Source of the DNA: Lithospermum erythrorhizon
Lineage: Eukaryota > Streptophyta > Magnoliopsida > Boraginales > Boraginaceae
DNA: 64,000 nt
Reading direction: 5' to 3'
Assembly (NCBI GenBank): GCA_019722365.1
Contig: JADFUC010000232.1
Span: 310,001 to 374,000, forward strand
Part shown: piece after piece, positions 48,290 to 60,949 of the stretch
Numbering within the stretch: position 1 is the first letter of the stretch
How the letters are laid out: the number at the start of each line of letters is the position of its first letter
Notes under the pieces: generated by a model
Database searches by the model: none
Told to the model about the DNA's origin: nothing
What the model saw: only the letters and a program-made list of their open reading frames with translations
Program-made: the position numbers and the translations under genes

Positions 48290-50939
48290 CACATATTAAA
48301 ATTCCTACCAATACCAAGATTCCGATTCAATTTTCCATATGAGTGCCTTGGTGCTCTATTCCTCATGAGACATAATATATATTTTACTTTTTTTGTAACA
48401 CTTACTCTAACTGTCTTTAGTTAGGAATTTCTTTATTCATAATTTATAATATTATATACTCGATACTATGTAATCACTCTTCATTGCTAGTTTATAAAAA
48501 AAAAAAATATATCCTAACAATCAATATAAATATTTCATATTAAAATTCCTTTAAAAATGGTGTTTTTAAGTTAAGGGAGTACATTCTTGGAAGATTAGAG
48601 AACTGTTATAGATAATGGACAATTCATACACTTAAGATACAAAAAAACATGGTTTAATACCTAAGATACTTCTAGTATGTAGATACATACGAATTCATAT
48701 CAACATCGAGTCTACATATCGTCGTGACCATTTTGAACTAGAAATCTTCAAGATTCGTCCAGCGATGTCATTTTGTAGTGACAGGCCTCTGCTTTCACTT
48801 CTTTAATCTTGTCTTTAATTTTCTTTAAGTTCCCCTCCCTGGCCACTATTCTTTTCTTACAAGCCTCCTACTCAGTCTGTTTCCCTAATCACTACATTAC
48901 ACCCCTATTCATTTACTTTACTACCCTCCATTTTTTATTAATTATATTATTTTAACCGATCAAATTTTGCTTAGTAACAAATTGGTTGCTTTAAAGATAC
49001 ATTAAATACTACGTGAAGACTTTTATATTTTCAAATATATTTTTGGATTATTTCTATTTAAATTAACAATCAACCAATGATATCAAGCTTCAATTGATTC
49101 CTCAGCCCTACATTTTCTAACGACTAAACGACAACTAAAAAAAATAGAAAGAAATAATACTTTGAGTTAGATTGTTACCAAAAACATTGCGATTTCAGTA
49201 TCTTCTTCATTTTCCTCTCCAACCAACAAGTTGTAGATGAAAATAACTAAGCAAGACAAATATCTAGATCACACACTAGCAAAACCATGCTCGCACATCT
49301 ATTTATTTCCCACATCTCTTCTAAATTTCCATGATAACATATTCTCTCTTCCACATAATCAAATAACAACTACAAACATACACATTTTCCAATAGAATCT
49401 TATTGATATCTTATTTGGACTCCACAATCTATTCCAATATTTTAACTCAATAACATATATACTGTTATTTATAAATATTATATCCTATATTTTTAATATA
49501 TATTATTTATTAATAATGTAATAATTTAGACATTTCTTCTTAAAAAATATTTTTATTTAATACAATATTTATAATAATGTTTCTTTGTCGTTTAATATTC
49601 AATATTATTGTCATTATTGTTAATAACATTTATTATTGTAATTTTTATTTGTAGGTTAGACAAGAATTAAATTATGCAAATATTAAAAAATATTTTTATT
49701 TAATTTAATTTATAATTTAGTTTTTTGTTTTAATATTAAATATTATTAATAAGTTTTATTATTTCAATTTTTATTTGGTTAGGCACAAAATAAATTATGC
49801 AATAATATATTTCCAATATTGTTAATAATTATTTTTAATAACTCGTACATGTGTACCTTACAATAACTAACGTAAATATCTCACACTCATTATTAATTAT
49901 GCGCATGTTAATAATGTGAATTATATTAAAGATTAGTTATAAAATTAGAACAACAAGGTATATGCTTGAATAATTTTGGCGATAACAAGATTCGATCTTG
50001 GACCGAATTAGCTATGTACTTTCTACTTGGACAAAATTATTAAAAATGTTTTTGATGACTAAATTTATATTTTTACTTTATTTAATTAAATTAAAAATAA
50101 ATAAAGTACATGAAATATTTAAATAAAGATTGTATGTATATTCAACAAAGAAAGCTAAAAAAAATGTATAAAACTATGAGTTAAATTCACTGGATGTATT
50201 CTTATACTGTCTGAAGAGATTGAGACAATTCATTGTCTCCAGTCTCCAGAAATTTAAGACAATCAAATGGGCATTGCTGTATGTCCTATTTAATTCAATT
50301 GGACAATATTGTCCATTATAAGTACGACTTGGTCTGTTTGAGATATATATTAAACTAATTAAAGCTACCAAATAGCCAAAGTAGGAATCTCCGGTAACAA
50401 CAGTGCCATCAAAAACCGGCATTTTATTGATTAGTTAAGAATATGCTTTGATTTGAACAATCAAGAATGCAATTTGACCGATCAATAGTAGTTTGTCTCG
50501 TTTCTTTTCATATGTCTCCTTCAATAAATCCAAGATTAGACTGCTAAACAAAATCTCTTAACTCAATTACCAAGATTGATATTATCACTAGAAAATTAAA
50601 GATTTTGTAGACTACGTGGGGATCTCTCCAACACCCATCAACCATTTATTCATGATTTGGTAACTTGTCTCATTTAGGAATTTCCGGTTAGGTATGACTA
50701 TCACTTTTGGAAATCGCAATTACCTCATGAACTTTCCTATTTAGTAAGGGCGGTAATTAATTTTTTGTCTCACACTAAAACGGAACCATAAAAGAGAAAT
50801 GAAATACTCCGTAATATCTTCAAGGTATTTTTTCTTTACTTTTACATTTACATAATAATTTTCTATGACTAAATTTCAACTCTTCAATTATGAGAGTCCA
50901 AAACACAATGCAATCACACTATTTGAAATCAAATTAATA
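48290..50939. other. Very AT-rich intergenic stretch, no gene seen
   Basis: A Stowaway-type right end (AAGTTAAGGGAGTA) lies near 48567-48580 without a partner. From 49440 to 49850 the sequence is almost only A and T, with TATTATTAATAA-type runs. The 82-codon minus frame at 50174-50422 shows no family features. TACTCCGTA occurs at 50805-50813. Confidence 0.5.
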
Positions 50940-51195
50940 CTCCCTTCAATCCATTTTAATTATCGTTTAATTTTTAAAAAATTGAACTTTGACCATCAAT
51001 TATTAATTTCTAGTTCTCCTTATTCTAAAAAAAAAAAAAAATATAATTTATATATTTTGAGATTCGTTTTATGAATACTTTCATAATATAATTCTTTTTA
51101 GTCTCATATTACAGTTGGGGTGAAAGAATCAAAAATCAAAAAGCATTTATTTCTATTAATGCTGGTAAAAAGTTCAATTAAAATAGATTATGATT
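50940..51195. mobile_element. Degraded Stowaway-like MITE
   Basis: Begins after TA (50938-50939) with CTCCCTTCAATCCATTTTAA, a canonical Stowaway terminus. The inner part of the right repeat survives as AGTTCAATTAAAATAGATT near 51170-51188, matching the left end in inverted form, but the outer GGAGGGAG-TA has been lost. Confidence 0.5.
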
Positions 51196-52144
51196 TTAAG
51201 AAGTGAATAAAAACTACTTCTTTTTTGATAAATAATTGATGACATTAATTAAAAGAAACTTGTCAATAGCCTTCATGTGACTATTGGCTGTACGGGCGCA
51301 CTGCATGAAATCAAATTAAAAAGTATTCATGGCAATTATATATAACGCCTAAAGTTCCCCCCATCGACTCCGGCTATAAGCCTAAACAAATTAACGTATT
51401 TCTATTTTATCCTCCTAATAATTTTTATTTTATTTTAATTTTTCATAAGAATTTTCATAAGAATCGCCAATGTTACAACTTCTCCATAAACGATTTGCAA
51501 TACATTATCTACTTACTGCATTACTCCTCCTCGCGAATTATAACCAAGTTAAAAATAAAGTTTCGCTTTCACGCCCTTATCTTTATTTCCACTGGTGAAT
51601 CCTCTTTTTCATCTTATTTTCGGCGTTTTTTAAATTTATTTTTTTTCATTATAATTTTATTATAAAGACAATAATTTGGTAATGCTAAAGATTCCAAGAC
51701 ATATAACGAAGGATATTAATGCCTTCAAATTTAAAAAAAAAATAACCAACACTGCAGAACCAAAGATTCAATTTTTCCTGGGCTTCGAAGATCATCAATC
51801 ATCAGTGCACCTAAGCTTGTGATAATTCCTATACCATACTTTTGAAGAAAACCATCAGTAATAATATAAATTGAATGAAAGTAAAATTCTTGGCGAGAAA
51901 AAAGTTGTAAAATTCTTGATTCCCTAAAGAAACGCAGAAAAAATGAAGCATTCGGCATCCACAACAATAATAAAAAGTTCTAAAATGCAAAAATACTGTT
52001 TTTTTTCTTGACATGGGACCTCACTCGCTCCACCTATCCTATCAAAGAAAGCTCACCAATGCTCGTCAAACACATGTTAAATATTTCTTGTCGGTACTTT
52101 TCACAGCCAAAAATATTTTATGAATATCACAACAAACTTTCATC
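51196..52144. other. Intergenic and upstream region of LURP-one-related gene
   Basis: No gene. The minus frames at 51731-52014 are Phe-rich translations of T-rich DNA. The last few hundred bases should hold the promoter of the gene at 52253. Confidence 0.45.
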
Positions 52145-52152
52145 TATAAATA
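52145..52152 (+). promoter_or_regulatory. Probable TATA box of LURP-one-related gene
   Basis: TATAAATA lies 101 bases upstream of the chosen start codon, which would put transcription start near 52180 with a leader of roughly 70 bases. The following leader is A-rich, as is usual for plants. Confidence 0.5.
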
Positions 52153-52252
52153 TCCACCCAAGGTGTCTCTTTTGACATACAAATCTGATGATCAAGAAAG
52201 ATAGCCATATCAAGCTAGCTAGAGAAATACAAAGAAAAATATATTTAAAGAT

Positions 52253-53349
52253 ATGTTTATGTTCATGAAATCATCTATGTGCAAGATATCTAGGGTTGAT
52301 GATGAACACCACCATCACCATCATCATCATAAGGTTGAAGATAAGAAGAAGGAGAATACTAGTAGTTCATGCAAATCTTTAACAGTTTGGAGAAAATCTC
52401 TTCTATTTAGCTGCCAAGGTTTCACTGTAATTGGTTCAGATGGAAATTTAGCATACAGAGTTGAAAGTTACATCAAACATCCCAATGAAATTATTCTCAT
52501 GGATGGATCTGGCAAACCTATTCTCACTATCTGCCGTCACAAGGTAAAACTTCCATTTCTACTACGGAGTATATATTCTTCGATATAGTTTAAATTATGA
52601 TATTTTTAATTGAAATATATCATAATCAAGTCTCATGTTAGTTGCTTAGTTGGTTAATCTTTTAAATTCTACTCTTGTATATATTGATTTAAGTTTTACA
52701 ATTTTTTATTAAGTTTTATATCAATAGATAATTATTTTGATATGTTTTACTACTTTACGATCGATAAAACTATTAAAATGATATTTTTAGATTCAACTCA
52801 TAAGTCGCATCTATAACTTAAGATATACTTCGAAATTTTCAACTTCGACAAAAAAGTTAAACTAAACATGACTATATATTTTAAGGTAAATTTCTTTGAA
52901 GTTATATATGTTCTAATATATCCAATTATGTTAAAAAAACATTTATGGATATTTATTAGAAGCTTGTTGGGCTAAGTGAAAGCTGGTTTATCTACGAAGG
53001 AGAACCTAAACACTCATCATCTTCAACATTATCATCAAGCAACAAGCCATTATGTCACGTAAGAAAACACCATAACATCTTACTACAAAACAACCTCAAC
53101 ATCCTTGCTTATATATATTTAGGTGTGTCTGATAAAAGACACACCTATATAATCGAAGGATCGTATTCGAATCGATCATGTAAGATATTGGATGAGAAGA
53201 GAAGAGTGGTGGCTGAGATCAAGAAAAAGCAAGACATAACCAAAGGGGTGTCTTATGGCTCAGAGGTTTTTGTGTTGATTGTTTCGCCTGGTTTCGATTG
53301 TGGACTAGCCATGGCTATCATATTGTTGTTGGATCAAATGTTTTCTTGA
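52253..53349 (+). CDS. LURP-one-related (LOR) family protein, two exons
   Basis: Exons 52253-52543 and 52960-53349 join in phase 0 across a GT-AG intron; 226 aa. The family folds as a tubby-like beta barrel (DUF567/LOR); LURP1 of Arabidopsis is needed for basal defence to an oomycete, but most members have no defined biochemical role. Family marks seen: LTVWRKSLLFSCQGFTVIG (about 41-59), GNLAYRVESY, a MDGSGKPILTICRHK strand at the exon end, EGSYSNRSCKI, RRVVAEIKKKQ and the C-terminal LAMAIILLLDQMFS. An unbroken run of eight His (residues 19-26) lies in the N-terminal tail, outside the fold. The start at 52253 is the first Met after the leader; Met5 and Met9 are also possible. The frame is intact. 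Confidence 0.9.
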
Positions 53350-54669
53350 ATTCTTTTGTTTGTTCTCATATTGTAGCCTTATTAGCTTGGTGTAACATTG
53401 TATACTTTTATCTTCCTTGTTTGCTATGTTTTTTGTTTTTTCATGAGGATCATGATACGGCCGATTTAGCTAGGTGACAATTATGTAAATTCTAGGCCAA
53501 TTACTTCATGAAATCAAACAAGGTAGCTCTTAATTTATAAAGATGATATACATTCATCACTTGTAAGTGGGTGACGGGTACTTTGAATATGTAAATTAAA
53601 GTATGTATACATTTTTATTATTGTAGTTTATCAGATACAATGTAACCAATTGCAACATTATTTCTTAGAAGATTAAGCACTATTGATTTTGTCTATTCTT
53701 ACACAAACCGAGTACTTGAGCTTCTTCGAACTTACCCTAATGTCAGCATTTGGTATGGAGTGAGGACAATCAGTTGAGTTTGGCACTACAAATTGATAAT
53801 CAAATCCTCTGTTTTTACCTTTAGACTTGGAAATGGTGGAGAGTTGATTCATAAGGTTTCTTTTGTTACTTCGTCAACCATTTGGATTTATTATCACCCG
53901 AATATGTGATTCATGGAGTGTCCATGCTACAAGACACTATGACAATTGACAATGCTCATCTGTAATTATTAAAGCAAAGGTATCATACTACGCCATTCCA
54001 TCTTACCTGATAACATTTTTTCCATTCCCCTATCAATATTCAAAGTTTCACCATATCGATCATTCCATTGGGATTAATTATTCCGCTGGGACGACCGTTA
54101 ACGATCTTAAAGAGATTATTCTATAACTATTTTTTTAAATAAGTACTTTTTAAAATAAATTATTTTTAAACATGGATCTTCTTAACCTTCTTAAATAATT
54201 ATCTCCAATAAAGAGTGATTTATCCCCTACTATTTCATAGCTACCACATCACTTTATTCATCTTCATATCACAAATATCCTATAATCTTTTATTACACTC
54301 TCTAATAAGAGTATATTCGAAAAGATATTTCATTTTCTATTCCTCCACATTCATTCATATACCCCACTATATATTCATTCTCTCTATTATTATTATATGC
54401 TATTAAGCGATTTTATAATTATATTTTCAAATAATAATAATAATAATAATAAATATTTTTATATTTATTTTTCAACATGAAAAATAATTAAATTTAATTT
54501 TTGTCGTTATAATTATTAAAAATAAATTATTATAGTCTTAAAATCACAACAATACATGATATTATTTAAAAAGACAAAGCAAACTTACACAATTTATTCG
54601 AAAAACACAACATTGAACACACTCAAACATTTTTAAAAGTAAACAAATAATTTGAAATCTAATTTTGGT
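53350..54669. other. 3' flank of LURP-one-related gene and AT-rich spacer
   Basis: Contains the 3' UTR of the upstream gene in its first 200-300 bases. A short AAT microsatellite lies at 54430-54452. The segment 54130-54470 may be the subterminal part of the Harbinger element to the right, but its terminal inverted repeat could not be found. Confidence 0.45.
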
Positions 54670-55935
54670 CATTTAAAACTTTATCAAACGCGCTTCTGAT
54701 TTAGATCTTCTTTCAATCGATATGTTTGACCCTATCACACTTCGTGATCTAGTATGAACGCTCCGATTCGCATCTAATAACATGCACTTCAAACTCGCAA
54801 GACGTGATTTGGCCTCGAGACACGAGCTCGGGCCGTACATTACCGACGGTTCTAATCGAGATTTTCCCAACTTCGATCAGACGATCTCGCTTCATCCTCC
54901 ACAATCATATTATGTGAATAAAATGCACGCCTCAATTTTTATGCTAATCTTCAAATCCTACATTCGCTAGTTGTCGAATGATACTAAACGTGCTCGGGAG
55001 TAACTCCAAACGCATCGCCTCCACATCTTTCGATAAAGCATTCTTGGAGTGCTTTTCTAACAATCGTTTTCTCAATTGGGAAAGCCGAATTATTGACAAA
55101 CACAGCTATCTTGATAGATTCCATCGCGAGATAAGTATGTCAAGTTGTAATTACAATTATCTACCTGGGCAGGCCATGAGCTCCCCCTCCCTGCCTCAAT
55201 ATCACAAGCACCGGGACCTATCTAACACATCGATATCGCTTAATGTACCTATAGTCATACGATGCAAACCGCTTCAAGGATTATCAAGCAGCTATGCCCT
55301 TATGTCCACTGAAATGAACCGCTCTTGCTGCCTGGGACAATTTTTCCACCGCACGCAGACAATCAATACTCCCAATCATTCCGTGAAAATCACGCTGGCC
55401 GACCAACCCGCAGAGTCTCTCCGTATCACTTCATTAGGCCTTCTCGCAAATAAGTGGTCTCAAATATGGCTACGATCCCTTCACAAAATTTTCGAGGCAC
55501 TAATCAAGTAAAGATTTTCTCCAATTTTCATGTACTCATCACAAACATCCGTAGCTACCCATTAAAGCAATACGCTGCATGGTCAGCAGACACTTTTGAA
55601 GACGTGACGTAATTGCTTTCCAGACCGTCACGGCTGAACAAGAAATGTCAAGGTAAAGAGACTTGCCAATACTAAGCAAATGCTGGTCTTCGCATCCGGT
55701 ATCTCCGACGAAATCGCTGGATCCTGCCAGAAGCTGCTTCTCGGCAGCAGCAGTCTCTCCACAAGCCTCTACAGTCATGTTGATCCCTATCTATGTATTT
55801 CCTCCTATGTGTTCGATTACTTGAAGCTTGCCATTCCTCTAAGCAAAAGTGATCGTTGTTCAAGTAAAGACTCTTCCAACTCATATCAAGTTGTTTGAAC
55901 TTTTCAATGAATTTAACGGTGAAGTGATCCATTAA
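54670..55935 (-). pseudogene. Decayed PIF/Harbinger transposase
   Basis: Read on the minus strand in several frames, the pieces of a PIF/Harbinger DDE transposase appear in correct order: an N-terminal basic RRKYIDRD and then RRRYRMRRPAF (about 55675-55830), LQKCLLTMQRIAL (about 55555-55600), GMIGSIDCLR around the first catalytic Asp (about 55350-55382), SDIDVLDRS with the second (55215-55240), a DGIYQ piece (about 55111-55131), a KDVEAMRLELL helix (about 54998-55035) and the IIMIVEDE end (about 54888-54912). At least five frame changes or stops separate them, so no product is possible. The 177-codon frame on the plus strand at 54978-55511 is its shadow. Confidence 0.75.
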
Positions 55936-57959
55936 TTAAGCAAAAAGAGAACTAAATATTTGAGGACGATGGAGGTGCGTCGAGATATAACTTGTATTTC
56001 GATTCAGGATATTTATAGTGTAAGATTGTCTGATTTCAAACATTCAACTTAACCAAATTTAATTAAAAGATAAGGTTCGTAAGAATATAATTCAAAACAT
56101 ATTACTTTGGTCGATAAATTATGACGTTATAATTATTGATGGATTTTAAATCTAATATACCAAATTGAACGAATATACGCCGTTAAATCATTTTACGGTA
56201 ATGTCTTGGTTATTAATAAGTCACGCCATTGTCTGTAGGGTATGGTTTTGTCATTGATAAGTCACATTATCCGCACGGGACGGGGTTTCACATTACAAGT
56301 CATATCACTTTTATTAATAAAACACACTTTCAAACGTACAACAACATTCAGAAAAGTAAACACACCACACAAATTATTACTAAAACATTCAACATAAAAC
56401 TAATGATCGAACAATTCACTTGTGAGCATGTTAAACATCTTTTCCTCCATCTCATCCCAATTATCATTTTGGTGCAAGCTACACACAACTCCATCTTCTT
56501 AATACGTGTTTTTCTGCTCGCTGGGCCAATGCTTTCCACGCCGAAATTTCACGCCTCTATTTTCTCTAAGAGCCGATATTAGCATCCATCTCGAGTACTT
56601 TTCTCAAAAGCATAATCACCGCAAACTTGATTTGGATCCGCATTTAATTTACCTTCTCTTTGTCAGTTTCCTTCCTTCTCACACAAGAACACGAACGAGG
56701 ATGAGACGCCATTACCATCATTTATTTTTTCTTTGCAGCCACTACTTCCGCATGCACCAGATCCAATCATATTTGGTCGAGTACGAACCAACTTCCACTC
56801 TTCAATTAAGGTAAACCTTTTCTTAGTTTTCTGAATGAACAACTCTTCAGCTCTTGATATGTAGTCTCATCAGACCAACCACTTCTCACCATCCGGCATC
56901 AGTTTATATATACACCTACCCAAACACAAAGTCTTTTGTTGATATCACGGTAATGACTTATACAATATGTTTGAGTCCTATAACGACCAGTTGTTGAATT
57001 GTCGCTCACATAGTCCGTAATTTTTTTCAAAACTGCCTCCCTTTCGTCTCAAAGCATCTAATTCACTATCATTACTAAATTGACAATAACCCTATTAAAA
57101 AGAATTTTGTTTTCTTGGTACTCCAAATCTATATTTCGAGTTTGTTTGAGGTCAGTTCGGTTTAGTCATATCATCATCTTTTCCTGTAGATACTGACCGA
57201 AATCCCTGCACTTCAGATCCACCATCAACGGCAGCTAATTATTCTCAGCGATGGTCGGGAGCTTCGTTTTGCATATCGATGCCCAACATATTATTTCCAA
57301 TTTTATCGTTGTCCATAAAGGCATATAATATCGATAATTATGTGAATATCGCATACCAAAATTAGGATTCGTGGCATAAAATTTGATTTGGGCGGCATAA
57401 AATTGGATTAAAGGGCATCATAAATTGATTTTGATTTGGTGGCATCATAAACCTGCTCAGAATCGTGACGTTCTATATTTTACTTAATTTTCCTAAGCTA
57501 ACGTTCGATTTCGGCGCCATTGACAGAAATACAAAATTGGCCGATAATTATAATTTCGATTTGCATCCATTTAAACGGTATATAAATTAGCAAAAATACT
57601 GGTAAAGCCGAGAAAATAAAGATTGTTGTGTCCAAATCATACACTCCTAGTCTCTATTTATGTATTACCAAAAATAAAAAATACTGTAAAAAGAAAAATT
57701 AAAAAGTCAGAATAATAATTTAAAACGGCTAAATAAATAAAGTGGGGATAAATGATATTCCATCACCCCTGCACATATGGGTGACTGATCACAATTTTGA
57801 ATTCAACTTTATCCATTCCATCCCCAATCTTCCAAATAAGTGGTAGAAAGTTAATGCCCACCCCAATTATTTTGTCGAATAATCTGTAATTATCAATAAT
57901 TCCTTGAAAATAAACACAAAGATTGTCCTCTAAAATATTCTCTATTGTATTAAATACCA
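55936..57959. other. Intergenic, possibly part of the Harbinger element
   Basis: Autonomous Harbinger elements carry a second, Myb-like gene, and it might be expected here, but the short frames at 56229-56814 on both strands give no domain I can name. Short imperfect tandem copies of GGCATAAAATTTGATTT lie at 57371-57455. No gene is supported. Confidence 0.4.
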
Positions 57960-58959
57960 CTTTTAAATATCGTCATCGAGACGGTTCATCAAGAAATAAT
58001 TTTAAATTCTTTAACAAAAAATTTAAAACTAAATAAACAACCCCAACCCCAACCCCCTCCCCACCATGTTCATCAACCAACCACTACCACCGTAACCCCC
58101 CTACCACCATCTTCATCACCATCATCAACCACCATCGAGAAATCCTAAGCCCCCAACCTCCACCATAAAAAGATTAGAGAACATCACCAACAAAAGAATC
58201 ATCATTCTCCATTCTCAACTACTCTCCCCCCTCCCAATATCATCATCATAATAGAAAAATACAAAAATCAAGTACCAGTGAATCAGTGATCCCCAAAACC
58301 AACACTAAATATCAATAAAAGTTGAATCTTTCAAACTAAATGTATAAAAATCCAATATTTTTCCTAAATTAGGCTCAATTCCTGGAAAAAAAAATAAATC
58401 AAAACATCAATAAAGTTAAATCTTTCAAACCAAAGTAGGGTAAAAATCCAATACTTTTTACTAGATTATTGTCAATTAACGAAAAAAACCAAAAAACAAA
58501 GAAATCCCATTTGGGTATTCCTCAATCATCAAAACTATTGTTGAAGTAAACATCCAAATGAAGCATATTGATAATATACTACAATCTCTAGCAAGTTCAA
58601 GATGAAAAAATCAAAATATATTAGCGCAAGGCATTATTTTTCATTAGACAATATCACATTTCGAGGCGGTCAGCGATGGCGCGCGGTCATTGTGGACGTA
58701 AGCACGGAAACGATGCTGCGGGTCGGCGCAAGGAAATAAGTGGATCGGAAAGCGGTCGATGTTCGTCATGGTACTAAAAGCCTGGAAGATAATCAAAGTG
58801 GATATGAGTTCTATTTTTTTATATTAAAAATCCATTTTTTTATAATGGTTGCTTTTTAAAATTACAAATACCCCTGCTCCAAAAAAAATATATTTTTAGA
58901 AGAATTTATTTGAAAATAATTATAGAATGACCCCATTTAAAATAATTAGTGGTCAACCA
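57960..58959. other. Non-coding repeat-like DNA with C-rich tract
   Basis: The C-rich stretch 58040-58160 (CCCCAACCCC, ACCACTACCACC, TCATCACCATCATC) resembles the C-rich centre of the long-TIR element at 30900-30985, so a related element may lie here. Between 58310 and 58480 a 95-bp unit is duplicated (listed separately). Confidence 0.4.
58311..58485 (+). repeat. Tandem duplication, about 95 bp x 2
   Basis: Units start ATCAATAAAAGTTGAATC (58311) and ATCAATAAAGTTAAATC (58407) and share TCTTTCAAAC(T/C)AAA, TAAAAATCCAATA(T/C)TTTT and TAGATTA/TAAATTA-like ends. Confidence 0.65.
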
Positions 58960-59774
58960 GAAGGAATAGTCAATATGATAGCCTTTTAACGCTCAACGCC
59001 GACCCGGAAAGTTTGCTACACATTGTGCAGAATTAAACGAAAAGTATTATCCGACATGCGACATTTCCTTTGTCCAAATTATTATCACGTATCTACTTAT
59101 TACTTAACATTAAATAAGTGCCCCATCCCACGATCGATTTGGACCTATTTTAAGATATCCAATTCATGAATGTAGACTTAAGTTCCCCATCTCTTTATAA
59201 ATACATCAGCCCAAGATAAATACACTCTGCCTACATCTTAAGCGCATCTAAACTCTTCAAATATTTTCTATAAAATCCCTCGACAGTTTCAGTCATTTAA
59301 AGGTAATGTTAACTGAATTGAAACTTCATCGCTCAAATTACCAACACCAACTAACTTATAAGACGGAAATTTACATTTATCGAATTTCTGGCCAAGCCCA
59401 GTATAACCACCCCTCAGTTTCATCATCACTGAGACAAATACGAAGCATTTAAACAACTTCACGACCAAGTGACCACTGCAGAGAATAAGGGGGACAATCC
59501 CAAAACACACCTTGGGGCCATTACTCCGCACCTCCCCGCACTAAAGAAAAAGACGTGAACTCACTATGAGACGGGAGCCATCTCCTGTATGACTCAAATA
59601 ATTTAACCAAGAGAAAATTTGGCGAGTCCAAAAGCGACTCGTGGCATCATCCCTCTAAGCCCCGGAAAGATACACATCAATCGGGCGCCAAGCCATGGGA
59701 ATCTACTACAAAGATTCACGACATGACCACGTAGATCGATTCAAACCACAGGAATGATTGGCGTATTAATGTTG
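58960..59774 (+). repeat. Probable LTR fragment with TATA box
   Basis: A TATAAATA box at 59196-59203 is followed by a pyrimidine-rich leader and a segment with higher G+C and scrambled short frames (59280-59770), like the retrotransposon debris at 8.3-29.9 kb. No second copy was found in the window, so the LTR call rests on appearance only. Confidence 0.35.
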
Positions 59775-60600
59775 AAATCAAGATATATTAGTTTCTATAA
59801 TTACGCTCACAAGAATAATTTTGGTAACAATTCTTTTTAAGAGTTTTAGTTAAACGACATTACTTCAAACTAAGTAGTTCAATAATAGTACTGCAAATTA
59901 CTAAATTCAAACCTCATGATAATATCGTGGGTTGCTATGATCATAGATTCATTTAACGTTATAATAATCATAACGGTCAATTATATTATTATACAACTAC
60001 TATTATCCGGCACTGCAAGATCATATACACATACAACGACGCTGAAGCTATATTTCATGTACGAATTAAATCGCGATTGCTAGATCGAGAGTCGATCAGA
60101 ATCGATTTGCATACTCGATCGAGGATTTTACACTCAATAGTATTAAATCTATATTGACGAAACCGAATGAATTAAACTTATATATAATTTATGGCTTAAC
60201 TAATATATCTCACTAGTAACTCAAGGTTACTTACTCGTTTTTGCATAAGTTAGTTAACGGCTTAACGGTTAAATTTTTATTTATTAACGAAGTCGAGCTT
60301 ATTTTCAAAGTAGAGGAAGTTATGTCTATATATACGAGAAAGAAAGATTAAGTCCTAATTCATCTTTTCTCCACATTTGGCCGCCCCCTCCCCTCTCCTA
60401 GCCGCCAGAAACAAAAGCAAACCACCTTGGTTTTATTGTCCAATTATTCACAAGATTCTAGTAAATCTAACCACGAGATTCAACCGCTTCGTACGGGACT
60501 AATTGAGGCATCAACCTCAAGAATACGGTGAGTTCAACCGTGAGGCTTCGAGAAAGCTGACGACATCCGGGCCGATTGTAAGTACTCTCGTATTCATACG
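59775..60600 (+). repeat. LTR-like segment related to 25880-27070
   Basis: Shares ordered phrases with the segment at 25880-27070, including ATATTATTATACAACTACTA, TATATTTCATGTACGAAT, GTTAACGGCTTAACGGTTAA and GTATTCATA...ATATATGTTTTA. It lies just upstream of a plus-strand gypsy pol remnant, but whether they form one element is unclear. Confidence 0.5.
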
Positions 60601-60949
60601 TACATATATTGAATATATGTTTTATTGTAATTTATTTATATACATTTATTCGATCTTGGTTGTTTTTGTTTATGTTTTAAATATGAACAAGTTGCAAATT
60701 TTACCAACAGCATACGCTATACCACAAATCAAAATCAGATGCGGAAGAATCGGGTCATGGATTATAACTACGGGCGAATCACTAACGACAATATAGGCGA
60801 TACCGTCACCTAGTCCCTTTCATAACCAACACGCAGAGGGACGTGATTATAACCAAGAATACTATTCTTCCACACCTCGACAATTTCTACTACCCCATCA
60901 TGGACAACCTAGTAGAGAAATAAATATGATAAAGCACATGCTCGTCTCC

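Noticed and set aside
52307..52330. His-tag contamination from a vector
   Set aside because: The run lies inside a natural gene with an intron and mixed codons; no vector sequence is present.
54978..55511. 177-codon open frame on the plus strand
   Set aside because: It is the antisense shadow of the Harbinger transposase remnant on the minus strand; the minus-strand motifs are specific and ordered.
58040..58080. CCCCAA repeats resembling telomeric DNA
   Set aside because: Only two to three irregular units; not the plant telomere unit CCCTAAA.
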